From contig JAHJQZ010000074.1 of the NCBI GenBank assembly GCA_018818925.1, forward strand, positions 1-64,000: DNA of 64,000 nt, written 5' to 3'. A program made the translations under genes and the position numbers. Every line of letters starts with the position of its first letter. Position 1 is the first letter of the stretch. Positions 54,270-62,944 of this stretch are shown here, in pieces. The notes beneath the pieces are model-generated. The model had not been told where the DNA came from, made no database searches, and saw nothing but the letters and a program-made list of their open reading frames with translations. This DNA comes from Alphaproteobacteria bacterium. GTDB lineage: Bacteria > Pseudomonadota > Alphaproteobacteria > Rhizobiales > Devosiaceae.

Positions 54270-57200
54270 ATGCTCGATTTCGTCGAACGCATTCTGCGCA
54301 TGCCGCGGGTCGTCCTGACCATGATGGTCCTGCTGATCGGCGCAGGTTATTTCTCATACGTTTATGTGTTGCCCAAGGAAGCCTTTCCGGCAATCGACAT
54401 TCCGTATTTCTACATCTCGGCCAGCCAGACCGGTGTGTCGCCGGGCGATGCCGACCGGCTGCTCGCCAAGCCGATCGAAGACCGTATCAAGGACATCGAC
54501 GGGCTCAAGAACTACTCGTCCACGTCCTCCAATGGTCATGCTTCGGTCTTTCTCGAATTCGATGTGAATGCCGACAAGGACAAGGCGGAACAGGACATAA
54601 GGGCTGAACTGGACGGCGTCGCCGCCGATCTGCCTGACGATGCCCGCGAGCCGACCATTCACGCCATCGACATCGCCGGCGAAAGCACGATCTTCGTGTC
54701 GGTCTATGGCGACGTTCCGGAACGCACGCTTGTCGAGCGAGCCAAGGCCCTGAGGGACAAACTCGAGAATATCGATCTGGCGCAAAGCGTCGAGATTTCG
54801 GGTGCGCGCGACGAACAGCTCGAGGTCCAGATCGACCTGAACCGGCTCGAAGCCTACAATCTGACGGCGGCGCAATTGTTCGACGCCCTCGCCAAGAACA
54901 ACCTTGTGGTTGCCGGCGGCACGCTGGACAGCGGCCAGGGCGCGTTCGCCATCGAGGTTCCCGGCCTGATCACCTCGGCCGAGGACGTCTACAGCCTGCC
55001 GCTCAAGACCGACGGCGATACCGTGGTCACGTTCGGCGACGTGGCGACGATCACGCGTGCCTTCAAGGACGCGACCGAGTACGCCCGCGTCAACGGCGCG
55101 CCGGCGATCACGCTGGGCGTAGTCAAGAATATCGGCGCCAACGTCATCGACCTCAGCGACCAGGTGCGCGAAGTCACGGCCGAGTTCACCAAGGACTGGC
55201 CTGCGGGCCTGCAGGCCTCGTTCCTGCTCGATCAGGCCCAGTCGACGCTGGCGCTTTACACTTCCCTCGAAGCCGCGGTGATGACGGCCGTCGTGCTGGT
55301 GCTGATCACCTGCGTCGCGACGCTCGGCGTCGTGCCGGCGATCATGATCGGCACATCGATCCCGATCTCGTTCATGATCGCCTTCCTCGTGCTCAACGCC
55401 ATCGGCATGTCGATCAACATGATGGTCATGTTCGGCCTGGTGCTGGCGGTCGGCGTTCTGGTCGATGATCCGATCGTTGTCGTCGAGTATGCCGAACGCA
55501 AACTCCAGGAAGGCGTCTCCAAGCAGCAGGCCTTCATCCTCGCGGCCCGCAAGATGTTCGTCCCTGTCGTTTCGGCGACCGCGACGACGCTTGGTGCCTT
55601 CGTGCCCCTGCTGTTCTGGCCGGGCATTATCGGCAAGATCATGGGCTTCTTGCCGACGGTGGTGATCATCGTCATGATCGCCTCGCTCGTTTCGGCGCTC
55701 ATCTTCATGCCGGTGATCGGCGCCATCATCTCCAACCACAAGGTGGACGAAAAGGAGAAGGAGCGCGCCGACATCGTCATGTATCCCGACAAGTTCGACA
55801 TGAAGAAGGTCGGCGGCGTCACCGGCTGGTATGTGCGGGTGATGTCGCACCTGATGCACCACCCGATCGCGACGCTGTTCATCGGCTTCGCCTTCATCGT
55901 CGGGGTGTTCTGGTACTACGGCGAACATCCGACCGGGTCGGAGCTGTTCCCGGCCAGCGAACCGGAATACGGCACGGTGTCCGTGGTGGCCCGCGGCAAT
56001 TACTCGCCGATCGAAATCCGCGACATGCTGATCGAGGTCGAGAACGAGATCGTGCAGGTCAACGGCATCCAGGACATCATCATGACCTTCGGCGGTGGCG
56101 GCAGCTCGCCTCCGAACACGATCGGCAAGTTCCAGCTGCAGCTTCTGCCGTGGTCGGAGCGCTATACGGCAAAGCAGATCTTCGACGACATCCGCGAACG
56201 GACGGCCGACATTTCGGGCCTGGAAATCCAGATCGCCGAGATGGAGAACGGTCCGCCGTCGGGCAAGGACATCAACCTGAGGCTCGAGAGCGTCCGGTAC
56301 GACGACCTCGCTCCGGCGGTCGCCAAGCTCCGCGACTTCGTCGAGAACGAGCTCGGCGACGTGATCGATGTCGAGGACGGACGTCCGCAGCCCGGCATCG
56401 ACTGGCAAATCAGCATAGACCGTGCCGCCGCCGCGAATTACGGCATCGGCGTGCGCGAGCTCAGCCCCTATGTCCAGCTGATCACGTCGGGCGTCACCAT
56501 CGGCAGCTATCGGCCGGACGATGCGACCGACGAGCTCGACATCGTGGTGCGCCTGCCGCAGGAAGAGCGCACGTTCGACGCGCTCGATACGATGCGGATC
56601 GCCACTGCTTCCGGTCTGGTGCCGGTGAGCAATTTCATCGAGCGCAAGGCCGTGCGCAAGGTCGCGAGCATCTCGCGCTACAACGGGCTTTATTCGATGA
56701 GTTTCGGCGCCAATGTCACGGGAACCGATCCCGAGACCGGTGAAGCCTGGCTGCCGTCGAAAAAGGTCGACCTGATCCAGGACTGGGAAAAGGCCGGCAA
56801 CCTGCCCGAAGGCGTGACGATCGCCTTTGGCGGCATGGAAGAGATGATGGGGGACACCAATACCTTCATCGTCCAGGCCTTCGCGGGCGCCATGTTCCTG
56901 ATCTTCCTGATCCTTTTGATGGAGTACCAGCGCTTCTACCAGGTGTTCGTGACGCTCTCGACCGTGATCATGTCACTCGCCGGCGTGCTGCTCGGCATGA
57001 TGGTGATCAATATGCCCTTCTCCGCCGTGATGACCGGCCTCGGCATCGTGGCGTTGACGGGCATCGTGGTGAAAAACGGCATCGTGCTCATCGACACCTA
57101 CAACCACTACAACCGCGACGACGGTGTCGAGCCGGTCAAGGCCATGCTCCTGACCGTTGCCCAGCGCATCCGTCCGGTGCTTCTCACCGCCTCGGTGACG

Positions 57201-57662
57201 GCACTCGGCGTCATCCCTATGGCGATCAATATCGAATTCAACTTCTTCGCTCGCGAAGTCGTTGTCGGTGGTATTGCCGGGTCGTGGTTCGTTTACCTGT
57301 CGGTCGCGCTGGTTTCGGGCCTGGTCGTATCGACCATGCTGACCTTGGTGATGGTGCCGGTAATGATCACCGCGCCGTCGGTGATCTGGGCCGGAGCGTT
57401 TGGCAAGTCGGCGCGCTGGAGCACCCGCCAGGTCGGGCGGACCTTCGGTGCGGTGTTCTCCGTCTTCCGGCCTCGGCGCCGGGCGGTCACGCCGGACGGC
57501 ATCGAGATCGAGATGCCGGAAGACGCGGTCGCCGCCACGGCAGAAGGCGATATCCCGACCGATATCGACAGCGCCGCCAAGTATATCCAGGCCGACCGGA
57601 CCGGCCTGGTCGAGACCGACCAGGACGGGGTGATCGTCGTTTCCCGCCAGGCGGCAGAATAG
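54270..57662 (+). CDS. RND efflux transporter, AcrB/HAE-type
   Basis: 1130 residues with two repeats of one plus five helices and two large periplasmic loops. The proton-relay aspartates are in VLVDDPIVVVEYAERKLQEG (TM4) and the lysine in GIVVKNGIVLIDTYN (TM10). It starts MLDFVERILRMPRVVLTMMVLLIG and keeps the porter-domain order. It is about 80 residues longer than AcrB because of a C-terminal cytoplasmic tail (residues about 1050-1130) that is acidic and low in complexity. It is less like AcrB than like the broad HAE/metabolite pumps of alphaproteobacteria. Regulated with PadR; substrate unknown. A terminator follows. Confidence 0.93.
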   Translation: MLDFVERILRMPRVVLTMMVLLIGAGYFSYVYVLPKEAFPAIDIPYFYISASQTGVSPGDADRLLAKPIEDRIKDIDGLKNYSSTSSNGHASVFLEFDVNADKDKAEQDIRAELDGVAADLPDDAREPTIHAIDIAGESTIFVSVYGDVPERTLVERAKALRDKLENIDLAQSVEISGARDEQLEVQIDLNRLEAYNLTAAQLFDALAKNNLVVAGGTLDSGQGAFAIEVPGLITSAEDVYSLPLKTDGDTVVTFGDVATITRAFKDATEYARVNGAPAITLGVVKNIGANVIDLSDQVREVTAEFTKDWPAGLQASFLLDQAQSTLALYTSLEAAVMTAVVLVLITCVATLGVVPAIMIGTSIPISFMIAFLVLNAIGMSINMMVMFGLVLAVGVLVDDPIVVVEYAERKLQEGVSKQQAFILAARKMFVPVVSATATTLGAFVPLLFWPGIIGKIMGFLPTVVIIVMIASLVSALIFMPVIGAIISNHKVDEKEKERADIVMYPDKFDMKKVGGVTGWYVRVMSHLMHHPIATLFIGFAFIVGVFWYYGEHPTGSELFPASEPEYGTVSVVARGNYSPIEIRDMLIEVENEIVQVNGIQDIIMTFGGGGSSPPNTIGKFQLQLLPWSERYTAKQIFDDIRERTADISGLEIQIAEMENGPPSGKDINLRLESVRYDDLAPAVAKLRDFVENELGDVIDVEDGRPQPGIDWQISIDRAAAANYGIGVRELSPYVQLITSGVTIGSYRPDDATDELDIVVRLPQEERTFDALDTMRIATASGLVPVSNFIERKAVRKVASISRYNGLYSMSFGANVTGTDPETGEAWLPSKKVDLIQDWEKAGNLPEGVTIAFGGMEEMMGDTNTFIVQAFAGAMFLIFLILLMEYQRFYQVFVTLSTVIMSLAGVLLGMMVINMPFSAVMTGLGIVALTGIVVKNGIVLIDTYNHYNRDDGVEPVKAMLLTVAQRIRPVLLTASVTALGVIPMAINIEFNFFAREVVVGGIAGSWFVYLSVALVSGLVVSTMLTLVMVPVMITAPSVIWAGAFGKSARWSTRQVGRTFGAVFSVFRPRRRAVTPDGIEIEMPEDAVAATAEGDIPTDIDSAAKYIQADRTGLVETDQDGVIVVSRQAAE

Positions 57663-57691
57663 TTGCGTCGTACTTGATTCTCCAAATGCAG

Positions 57692-57718
57692 AAGGCCCGC
57701 AGCGATGCGGGCCTTTTT
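57692..57718 (+). terminator. Intrinsic terminator of the RND operon
   Basis: AAGGCCCGC (57692-57700) pairs with GCGGGCCTT (57707-57715) around AGCGAT and runs into TTTCTTG, with five consecutive T residues at 57714-57718. It is 30 bp after the pump stop and 28 bp from the convergent map stop. Confidence 0.9.
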
Positions 57719-57745
57719 CTTGTACGGAACTGAATGAACCTGCTC

Positions 57746-58498
57746 TCAGTTCGCGCCGGTCACCACCAACGGGCCGTTGCGGGTGGCGACAACCGTGTGC
57801 TCGTACTGCACGGTCAGGGCGCGCGGCTCGCTCAGCAGCGTCCAGTCGTCCCTGCCGTTCTCGATAGCCCATCGGGCGCCGAGCGACAGGAAAGGCTCGA
57901 TCGTGAAGACCAGGCCCTCATGCATGCGGCGGCGTTCGCGCGGGTTCGGCCAGGTGGCAATCTCGCCGGGTTCCTCGTGGATCGCATGGCCGACGCCGTG
58001 GCTGGCGAGGTTGCGAACGAGGGTATAGCCGTTCCTGTCGGCGAAACGGCCGATCGCGGTGCCGATATCGGCAAGCGGCCGGCCGGCGCCCACCTGCCTC
58101 AACCCGGCCCACAAGGCGCGCCGGCCGTCGCGGCAGAGCCGTTCGACCCGGCGGGACACGGGGGGCACGGCGTAGGACGCGCCGGTGTCGGCGAAAACCC
58201 CGTTCTTTTCGGCCGAAACATCGATGTTGACGAGATCGCCGGCGGCGATCACCCGGTCGCCGGGAATGCCATGCGCCACTTCTTCGTTGACGCTGATGCA
58301 GGTCACCCCGGGAAAACCATAGGCCAGCTGCGGCGCCGAGCGCGCACCCTCCGCCTCCAGCAGCTTCTGGCCGGTCTCGTCGAGTTCGCCGGTCGTAATC
58401 CCGGGCACGAGTGCCGCCGCCATGGCGTCGCGCACCCGCGCCACGATGCGGCCGATGTCCTTGAGTTTGTCGAGGTCGTCGGGGCCGCCTATGGTCAC
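57746..58498 (-). CDS. map: Type I methionine aminopeptidase
   Basis: 250 residues. Removes N-terminal Met from nascent proteins. Metal ligands are visible: D in VNIDVSAEKNGVFADTG (two aspartates), H in SHGVGHAIHEEP, E in FTIEPF and E in VQYEHTVV. The GTG at 58498 is the best start: GGAG lies 8 bases upstream and the preceding ABC gene ends 5 bp away; the upstream reading is out of that operon. In this position it is the third gene of an ArsR-Atm1-Map unit; the genome may well have another map elsewhere. Confidence 0.93.
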   Translation of the reverse strand: MTIGGPDDLDKLKDIGRIVARVRDAMAAALVPGITTGELDETGQKLLEAEGARSAPQLAYGFPGVTCISVNEEVAHGIPGDRVIAAGDLVNIDVSAEKNGVFADTGASYAVPPVSRRVERLCRDGRRALWAGLRQVGAGRPLADIGTAIGRFADRNGYTLVRNLASHGVGHAIHEEPGEIATWPNPRERRRMHEGLVFTIEPFLSLGARWAIENGRDDWTLLSEPRALTVQYEHTVVATRNGPLVVTGAN

Positions 58499-58503
58499 CT
58501 TCC

Positions 58504-60399
58504 CTACTCCGCTGCCGGGACCGGCCGCACGAAGAAACCTTCGGTGTCGGCAGCGCGGGTACGGCGCAGATGCTCCTCGGCCTCGGTCGCCTCGCGCTGC
58601 CGGTTCCACATCTGGGCGTAGAGCCCATTCATGTCCAGCAGTCTGGCATGGGTGCCACGTTCGGCGATCTCGCCACCACGCAACACGATGATCTCGTCGG
58701 CATTGACCACGGTCGAAAGTCGGTGGGCGATGACCAGGGTGGTGCGGCCTTGTGAAACCGTATCGAGCGCCGATTGGATGTCGCGCTCGGTCTGGGTGTC
58801 GAGCGCCGATGTCGCCTCGTCGAGGATGAGGATGGGCGGCGCCTTCAGAATGGTGCGGGCGATGGCGACGCGCTGCTTCTCGCCGCCGGAAAGCTTGAGG
58901 CCGCGCTCGCCGACCGGGGTGTCGTAGCCCTTGGGCAAGCTGTCGATGAATCCGGAAATCTGGGCCATGCGCGCCGCCTCGCGCACCTCCGCCTCGCTGG
59001 CGTCGGGCTTTCCGTAGCGGATGTTGTAGGCGATGGTGTCGTTGAACAGCACCGTATCCTGCGGCACCATGCCGACGGCGGCCCTGAGCGAATGCTGGGT
59101 GATGTCGCGCACGTCCTGCCCGTCGACGCTGATGCGACCGCCGGTGACGTCATAGAAGCGGAAGATGAGGCGCGAGATGGTCGACTTGCCGGCGCCGGAC
59201 GGGCCGACCACGGCGATGGTCTTGCCGGCCGGCACCTCGAAATCCACGCCTTTGAGGATTGGCCGGTCGGCGTCGTAGTGGAAGCGCACGTCCTCGAATT
59301 TCAGCACTGGACCGGAAATGACGAGCGGACGGGCGTCGGGCTTGTCCTCGATTTCGGCTGGCTGGCCAAGGAGCTTGAACATTGCCTCGATGTCGGCGAG
59401 GCCCTGGCGGATTTCGCGGTAGATAAAGCCGATGAAATTGAGCGGGCGATAGATCTGCATCATGAATGTGTTGATGAGCACGAAATCTCCCACCGTGAGA
59501 GTGTCGGCCATCACGCCCCACGCCGCCATCGCTCCGATCACGCTCATGCCGCCCCAGAAGATGACGCCCTGACCGAAGTTCAGAAACCCGAGAGAGGTCC
59601 AGATGCGGATGGCCGAGTGTTCGTAACGCGCCATCGACTGGTCGAAGCGCTCCGCCTCCATGCGCTCATTGCCGAAATACTTGACGGTCTCGAAATTGAG
59701 CAGGCTGTCGATCGCCTTGGAATTGGCGTCGGTGTCGCTCTCGTTCATCTCGCGGCGGATGCCGATGCGCCAGTTGCTGGCGCGGATGGTGAACCAGACA
59801 TAGAGCCAGATGGTGATGACGAGCGCGCCGAGATAGGAGACGCCGAACATGACAACGAAGATCGTCCCGACGACGAGGAATTCGACCAGCGTCGGCGCCG
59901 TATTGAGCATGGTGAAGCGGACTATGGTTTCGATACCCTTGGTACCACGCTCGATGACCCGGCTCAGGCCGCCGGTCCGACGCTGCAGGTGGAAGCGCAA
60001 GCTCAGTCTGTGCAGGTGTTCAAAGGTCTGGCGCGCCAGACTTCTGACCGCATGCTGGCCGACGCTGGCAAACAGCACGTCGCGCAATTGCTGGAAGCCG
60101 GTATCGGCGACATTGGCGACGCCGTAAGCGATGACGAACACCACCGGCACGGCGACGCCCCAGAGCATTTCGGTCGATGCGCCGCCCCGTTCGAAGGAAT
60201 CGATCAGGCCCTTGTAGGCGAAGGGCGCCAGCGTCGTCGCCACCTTGGCGATGAGCAGCGCGCCGACGGCCATCACGACTCTCAGCTTGAGGTCGGCGCG
60301 ATCAGCGGGCCACATATAGGACCACAGATTGCGGATGGTCGAAACGAGATCGCCCTCCTCGGCGCTGACGCGCGGGCGGGCATTGCTCTTGTCGGACAT
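58504..60399 (-). CDS. Atm1-type ABC exporter (half transporter)
   Basis: 631 residues: a six-helix ABC exporter domain (about 40-340) and a nucleotide-binding domain with GPSGAGKST, LSGGEKQRVAIARTIL and LILDEATSALDTQ. The N-terminal region and membrane sequence (TLAPFAYKGLIDSFERG, FHLQRRTGGLSRVIERGTKGIETI) match the Atm1/ABCB7/NaAtm1 class, which exports glutathione-derived compounds in metal detoxification or Fe-S metabolism. Homodimer expected. It starts 9 bp after the ArsR gene, consistent with metal or redox control. Confidence 0.92.
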   Translation of the reverse strand: MSDKSNARPRVSAEEGDLVSTIRNLWSYMWPADRADLKLRVVMAVGALLIAKVATTLAPFAYKGLIDSFERGGASTEMLWGVAVPVVFVIAYGVANVADTGFQQLRDVLFASVGQHAVRSLARQTFEHLHRLSLRFHLQRRTGGLSRVIERGTKGIETIVRFTMLNTAPTLVEFLVVGTIFVVMFGVSYLGALVITIWLYVWFTIRASNWRIGIRREMNESDTDANSKAIDSLLNFETVKYFGNERMEAERFDQSMARYEHSAIRIWTSLGFLNFGQGVIFWGGMSVIGAMAAWGVMADTLTVGDFVLINTFMMQIYRPLNFIGFIYREIRQGLADIEAMFKLLGQPAEIEDKPDARPLVISGPVLKFEDVRFHYDADRPILKGVDFEVPAGKTIAVVGPSGAGKSTISRLIFRFYDVTGGRISVDGQDVRDITQHSLRAAVGMVPQDTVLFNDTIAYNIRYGKPDASEAEVREAARMAQISGFIDSLPKGYDTPVGERGLKLSGGEKQRVAIARTILKAPPILILDEATSALDTQTERDIQSALDTVSQGRTTLVIAHRLSTVVNADEIIVLRGGEIAERGTHARLLDMNGLYAQMWNRQREATEAEEHLRRTRAADTEGFFVRPVPAAE

Positions 60400-60408
60400 T
60401 GACAGCCT

Positions 60409-60753
60409 CTAGGCGCTTTCGCTCAATTCGATTTCGGTGTCGACAACGACCAGCGCCGCAACGAACGCATCGAGCGCCGCCATCGCTTGTGTCAACCGGT
60501 CGGCGCGCACCAGATAGCAGTTGCGCGTTCCGCTCGGCTTCCGCTCGATCAGGCCGGCATCGAGCAGAACCTTGATGTGCTGGCTGACGGTCGATTGGGC
60601 CAGCGGCAGGCACTCGGCCACCTCGTTGCAGCAACAGGCCGAGGTACCATTACGCGACAGGATGCGCAAAATGCTGAGCCGCGCCGGATGCGCCAGGGCG
60701 CGCAGGGCGGTCGTCAGGTCTTCGTCTTCGGCTGCTTCGTATTTCATCGCCAT
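60409..60753 (-). CDS. ArsR/SmtB-family regulator with CCC motif
   Basis: 114 residues (112 from the second ATG). Winged helix: LTTALRALAHPARLSILRILSRNGTSACCCNEVAECLPLAQSTVSQHIKVLLDAGLI. Three adjacent cysteines (C40-C42) precede the recognition helix at the position where ArsR-type proteins bind thiophilic metals, and a fourth lies at C48. The second half is acidic. It should repress itself and the Atm1-type exporter until metal or oxidant binds the cysteines. A TTTAAT -10-like box ends very close to the ATG, so the message may be nearly leaderless. Confidence 0.9.
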   Translation of the reverse strand: MAMKYEAAEDEDLTTALRALAHPARLSILRILSRNGTSACCCNEVAECLPLAQSTVSQHIKVLLDAGLIERKPSGTRNCYLVRADRLTQAMAALDAFVAALVVVDTEIELSESA

Positions 60754-60810
60754 TCAACGATTAAATGAAGCCGGACGCGACCGCAAGTGCCAAGCGAACC
60801 CTCAAAAGGC

Positions 60811-60839
60811 AAAAAGGGCGGCCCGCCGGACCGCCTTTT
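60811..60839 (-). terminator. Terminator of the LysM gene
   Basis: GGCGGTCC and GGGCCGCC (on the minus strand, 60835-60828 and 60824-60817) pair with one G-U, separated by a tight 3-base loop, and are followed by C and five T. It lies 26-54 bp after the LysM gene stop and just upstream of the arsR promoter. Confidence 0.7.
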
Positions 60840-60864
60840 CGCATATTCGGCGCCGGAGTCGACG

Positions 60865-62940
60865 TCAGTTGCTCGCTGTATCCGCTTCACCTGCGCCATC
60901 GGGCAGGGCGAAGACCTGACCCGGATAGATCAGGTCCGGGTCGCGGATCTGATCGCGATTGGCGCCATAGATCTGGGTGTAGCGCACGCCGGTGCCGTAG
61001 ACGCGACGGGCGATGGTCCACAGATTGTCGCCCGCTCGGATAATGGCCTTGCCGGTGGCGAAACGGCCGAATTCGGGTGCGCCGACCGGAACGGCAACGA
61101 GCTGGGGCACTTCCGCCTCGGCGACAACCGTCTCCTCGGGCGCCGGTTCCTCCACCACGGCAGGCGCCGGCTCCTCGGCCGCGGCTTCCGCCGCGATGGA
61201 CACAGGCTGTTCGGCTTCGGCAACAATGGTCACCGGAATGCCGGTATCGATGCTGAAATCGGGCTCGGGCACCGCCACGGACGCGCCGCCCGAAGCGACC
61301 GCCACGGTGCCGGACGCATCGGCTGCGCTGGCGGTGCCGCCAGCAAGGGTCGACGAGCCGGCGTTATCGGCCGGCGGCGGCGCCACTGGCTCGCTGGCGG
61401 GTTGAGAGGCGGTCGGCGCGGCCTCGGCAACGACCGTCGGCGCTTCGGAGACAATGGCCTCGTCGGGGATCGGCTCATCGGTATCGATGCCGAAATCGGG
61501 TTCGGGAACGACAACGGAGGCTTCGGCCACGGCGGTGTCCGCCGCAGTGGCATCGGCCGCCGGCTTCGTGGCGGCCGCCGGTTCCGTGGCCGGCGCGGGT
61601 TCTGCGGCGACCGCCGGTTCGGCTTCGGCCACCACGACGGGTTCAGCCACCGGCTCGACCGGCACGAGTACCGGCGCATCGGTATCGATGGCGTAATCGG
61701 GCAGCGGCACTGTGATCGGCGCTTCGGCGACAGCCGTATCGGCCGGCACCCCGGCCGGTTCCTCGAAGATGAAGTCGATCTCGGCCCGCGAGGCCACGTC
61801 CGCCGTGCCCGACAGCAACTGATCGACACGCACGCGCTGGCTGCGGTTCTTCAGCACGTCGTCGGTTTCGAGCAGCCACCGGCCATTGCTGACCTCGGCG
61901 TCTGCGACGAAGATGTTGTCGACATAGAGCCGGATCACGGCGCCGTCGGCGCCGGTGCCGGCGAAGTAATTGCGGCCGCCATCGATTTCGACGGCGTCGA
62001 TGGAGGGCGGCGTCAGAGCGCCGAGCGCTTCGATGCGGTTTTCAAGAGCAGCGACGTCGCCCACGACATCCTCTTCGGCGACCGGCTCGCTAGCGGCGGG
62101 CTCGGCCTCGGCGACGACGGGATCAGCCTCGGCGACGGCCGGTGCTTGAAGCTCGACCTGTTCGGTCGCGGCGGGTTCTTCGACTGGCTCCGCGACGGGT
62201 TCGGCAGTAGCGACGGCGGTTGCGGGTTCATCCGCAACGGCGGTTTCCTCGGCCGGCGCCGGCTCGGGCTCGGTGGCCGGCTGCTCGGTCGTCTCCGCTT
62301 CGGCCACTAGTGTCGGGGCGGCAAGGCCCTGGAGGATTTCGCTCGCCTCGCCCGGCGCCGAGGCGACGACCAGCGGCTCGCTGCTGAGGTCCTCGTTGAT
62401 GGCGACGACAAAGGACTTCTCGAATGGCGTGCCGGTTTCGGGGTCGACCAGCGTCAACTCGTAGCCACCCGGCGGCAGCGGCGCATCCGGCACGAGCACC
62501 CAGTCGCCGCTCGGATCGACTTCGGCCGTGCCGTAGAGTTCGCCATTGACGTAGATTTCCACCGTCTTGCCGGAAGCGCCGCTGCCGGCGATCAGGATCG
62601 AGCCGTTCGGCTCGACGCGCACCCCGAAATCGGGCGCCTTAACGCTCGGATCGGGCATCACGACCGTGTCGGCCGGCTGAGCGACGGCAACCGATTCCGG
62701 CGTAGGCTCCGAATCAGCAGCCGGCGGCCTGGCCAGCCCCAGATCGGCGAGCTTGGAATTGATGCAGGTTCCGAAGCCGTCGGTGCTGCTGCTGCATTCG
62801 AGAACCGACGGCGCGGCGAATCCGCCGGCCGCCAGAACGAGAACCACAACCGCCACAACCGGCCAGAACCATTGTGGACGCCTGGGTGATGCCGTCTCAG
62901 CCAAATCAGTCTCCTTGCGCCGGTCCCCGCCCCCGGTCAT
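60865..62940 (-). CDS. LysM-domain envelope protein with Ig-like domains and Ala/Pro/Glu-rich repeats
   Basis: 691 residues. A single membrane anchor (about 26-43), then two Ig-like beta domains (about 106-182 with GSGASGKTVEIYVNGELYG, and 313-395 with GTGADGAVIRLYVDNIFV). These are separated and followed by long Ala/Glu/Pro/Val-rich low-complexity segments. Three near-identical motifs occur: VPLPDYAIDTDAPV (411-424), VPEPDFGIDTDEPI (478-491), VPEPDFSIDTGIPV (557-570), with a looser APDFGVRV at 102-109. The C-terminal LysM (about 631-680) has IIRAGDNLWTIARRVYGTG and PDLIYPGQVFALP and should bind peptidoglycan. It begins 4 bp after cimA. Probably an envelope-spanning tether; function unknown. 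Confidence 0.88.
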   Translation of the reverse strand: MTGGGDRRKETDLAETASPRRPQWFWPVVAVVVLVLAAGGFAAPSVLECSSSTDGFGTCINSKLADLGLARPPAADSEPTPESVAVAQPADTVVMPDPSVKAPDFGVRVEPNGSILIAGSGASGKTVEIYVNGELYGTAEVDPSGDWVLVPDAPLPPGGYELTLVDPETGTPFEKSFVVAINEDLSSEPLVVASAPGEASEILQGLAAPTLVAEAETTEQPATEPEPAPAEETAVADEPATAVATAEPVAEPVEEPAATEQVELQAPAVAEADPVVAEAEPAASEPVAEEDVVGDVAALENRIEALGALTPPSIDAVEIDGGRNYFAGTGADGAVIRLYVDNIFVADAEVSNGRWLLETDDVLKNRSQRVRVDQLLSGTADVASRAEIDFIFEEPAGVPADTAVAEAPITVPLPDYAIDTDAPVLVPVEPVAEPVVVAEAEPAVAAEPAPATEPAAATKPAADATAADTAVAEASVVVPEPDFGIDTDEPIPDEAIVSEAPTVVAEAAPTASQPASEPVAPPPADNAGSSTLAGGTASAADASGTVAVASGGASVAVPEPDFSIDTGIPVTIVAEAEQPVSIAAEAAAEEPAPAVVEEPAPEETVVAEAEVPQLVAVPVGAPEFGRFATGKAIIRAGDNLWTIARRVYGTGVRYTQIYGANRDQIRDPDLIYPGQVFALPDGAGEADTASN

Positions 62941-62944
62941 CGAA

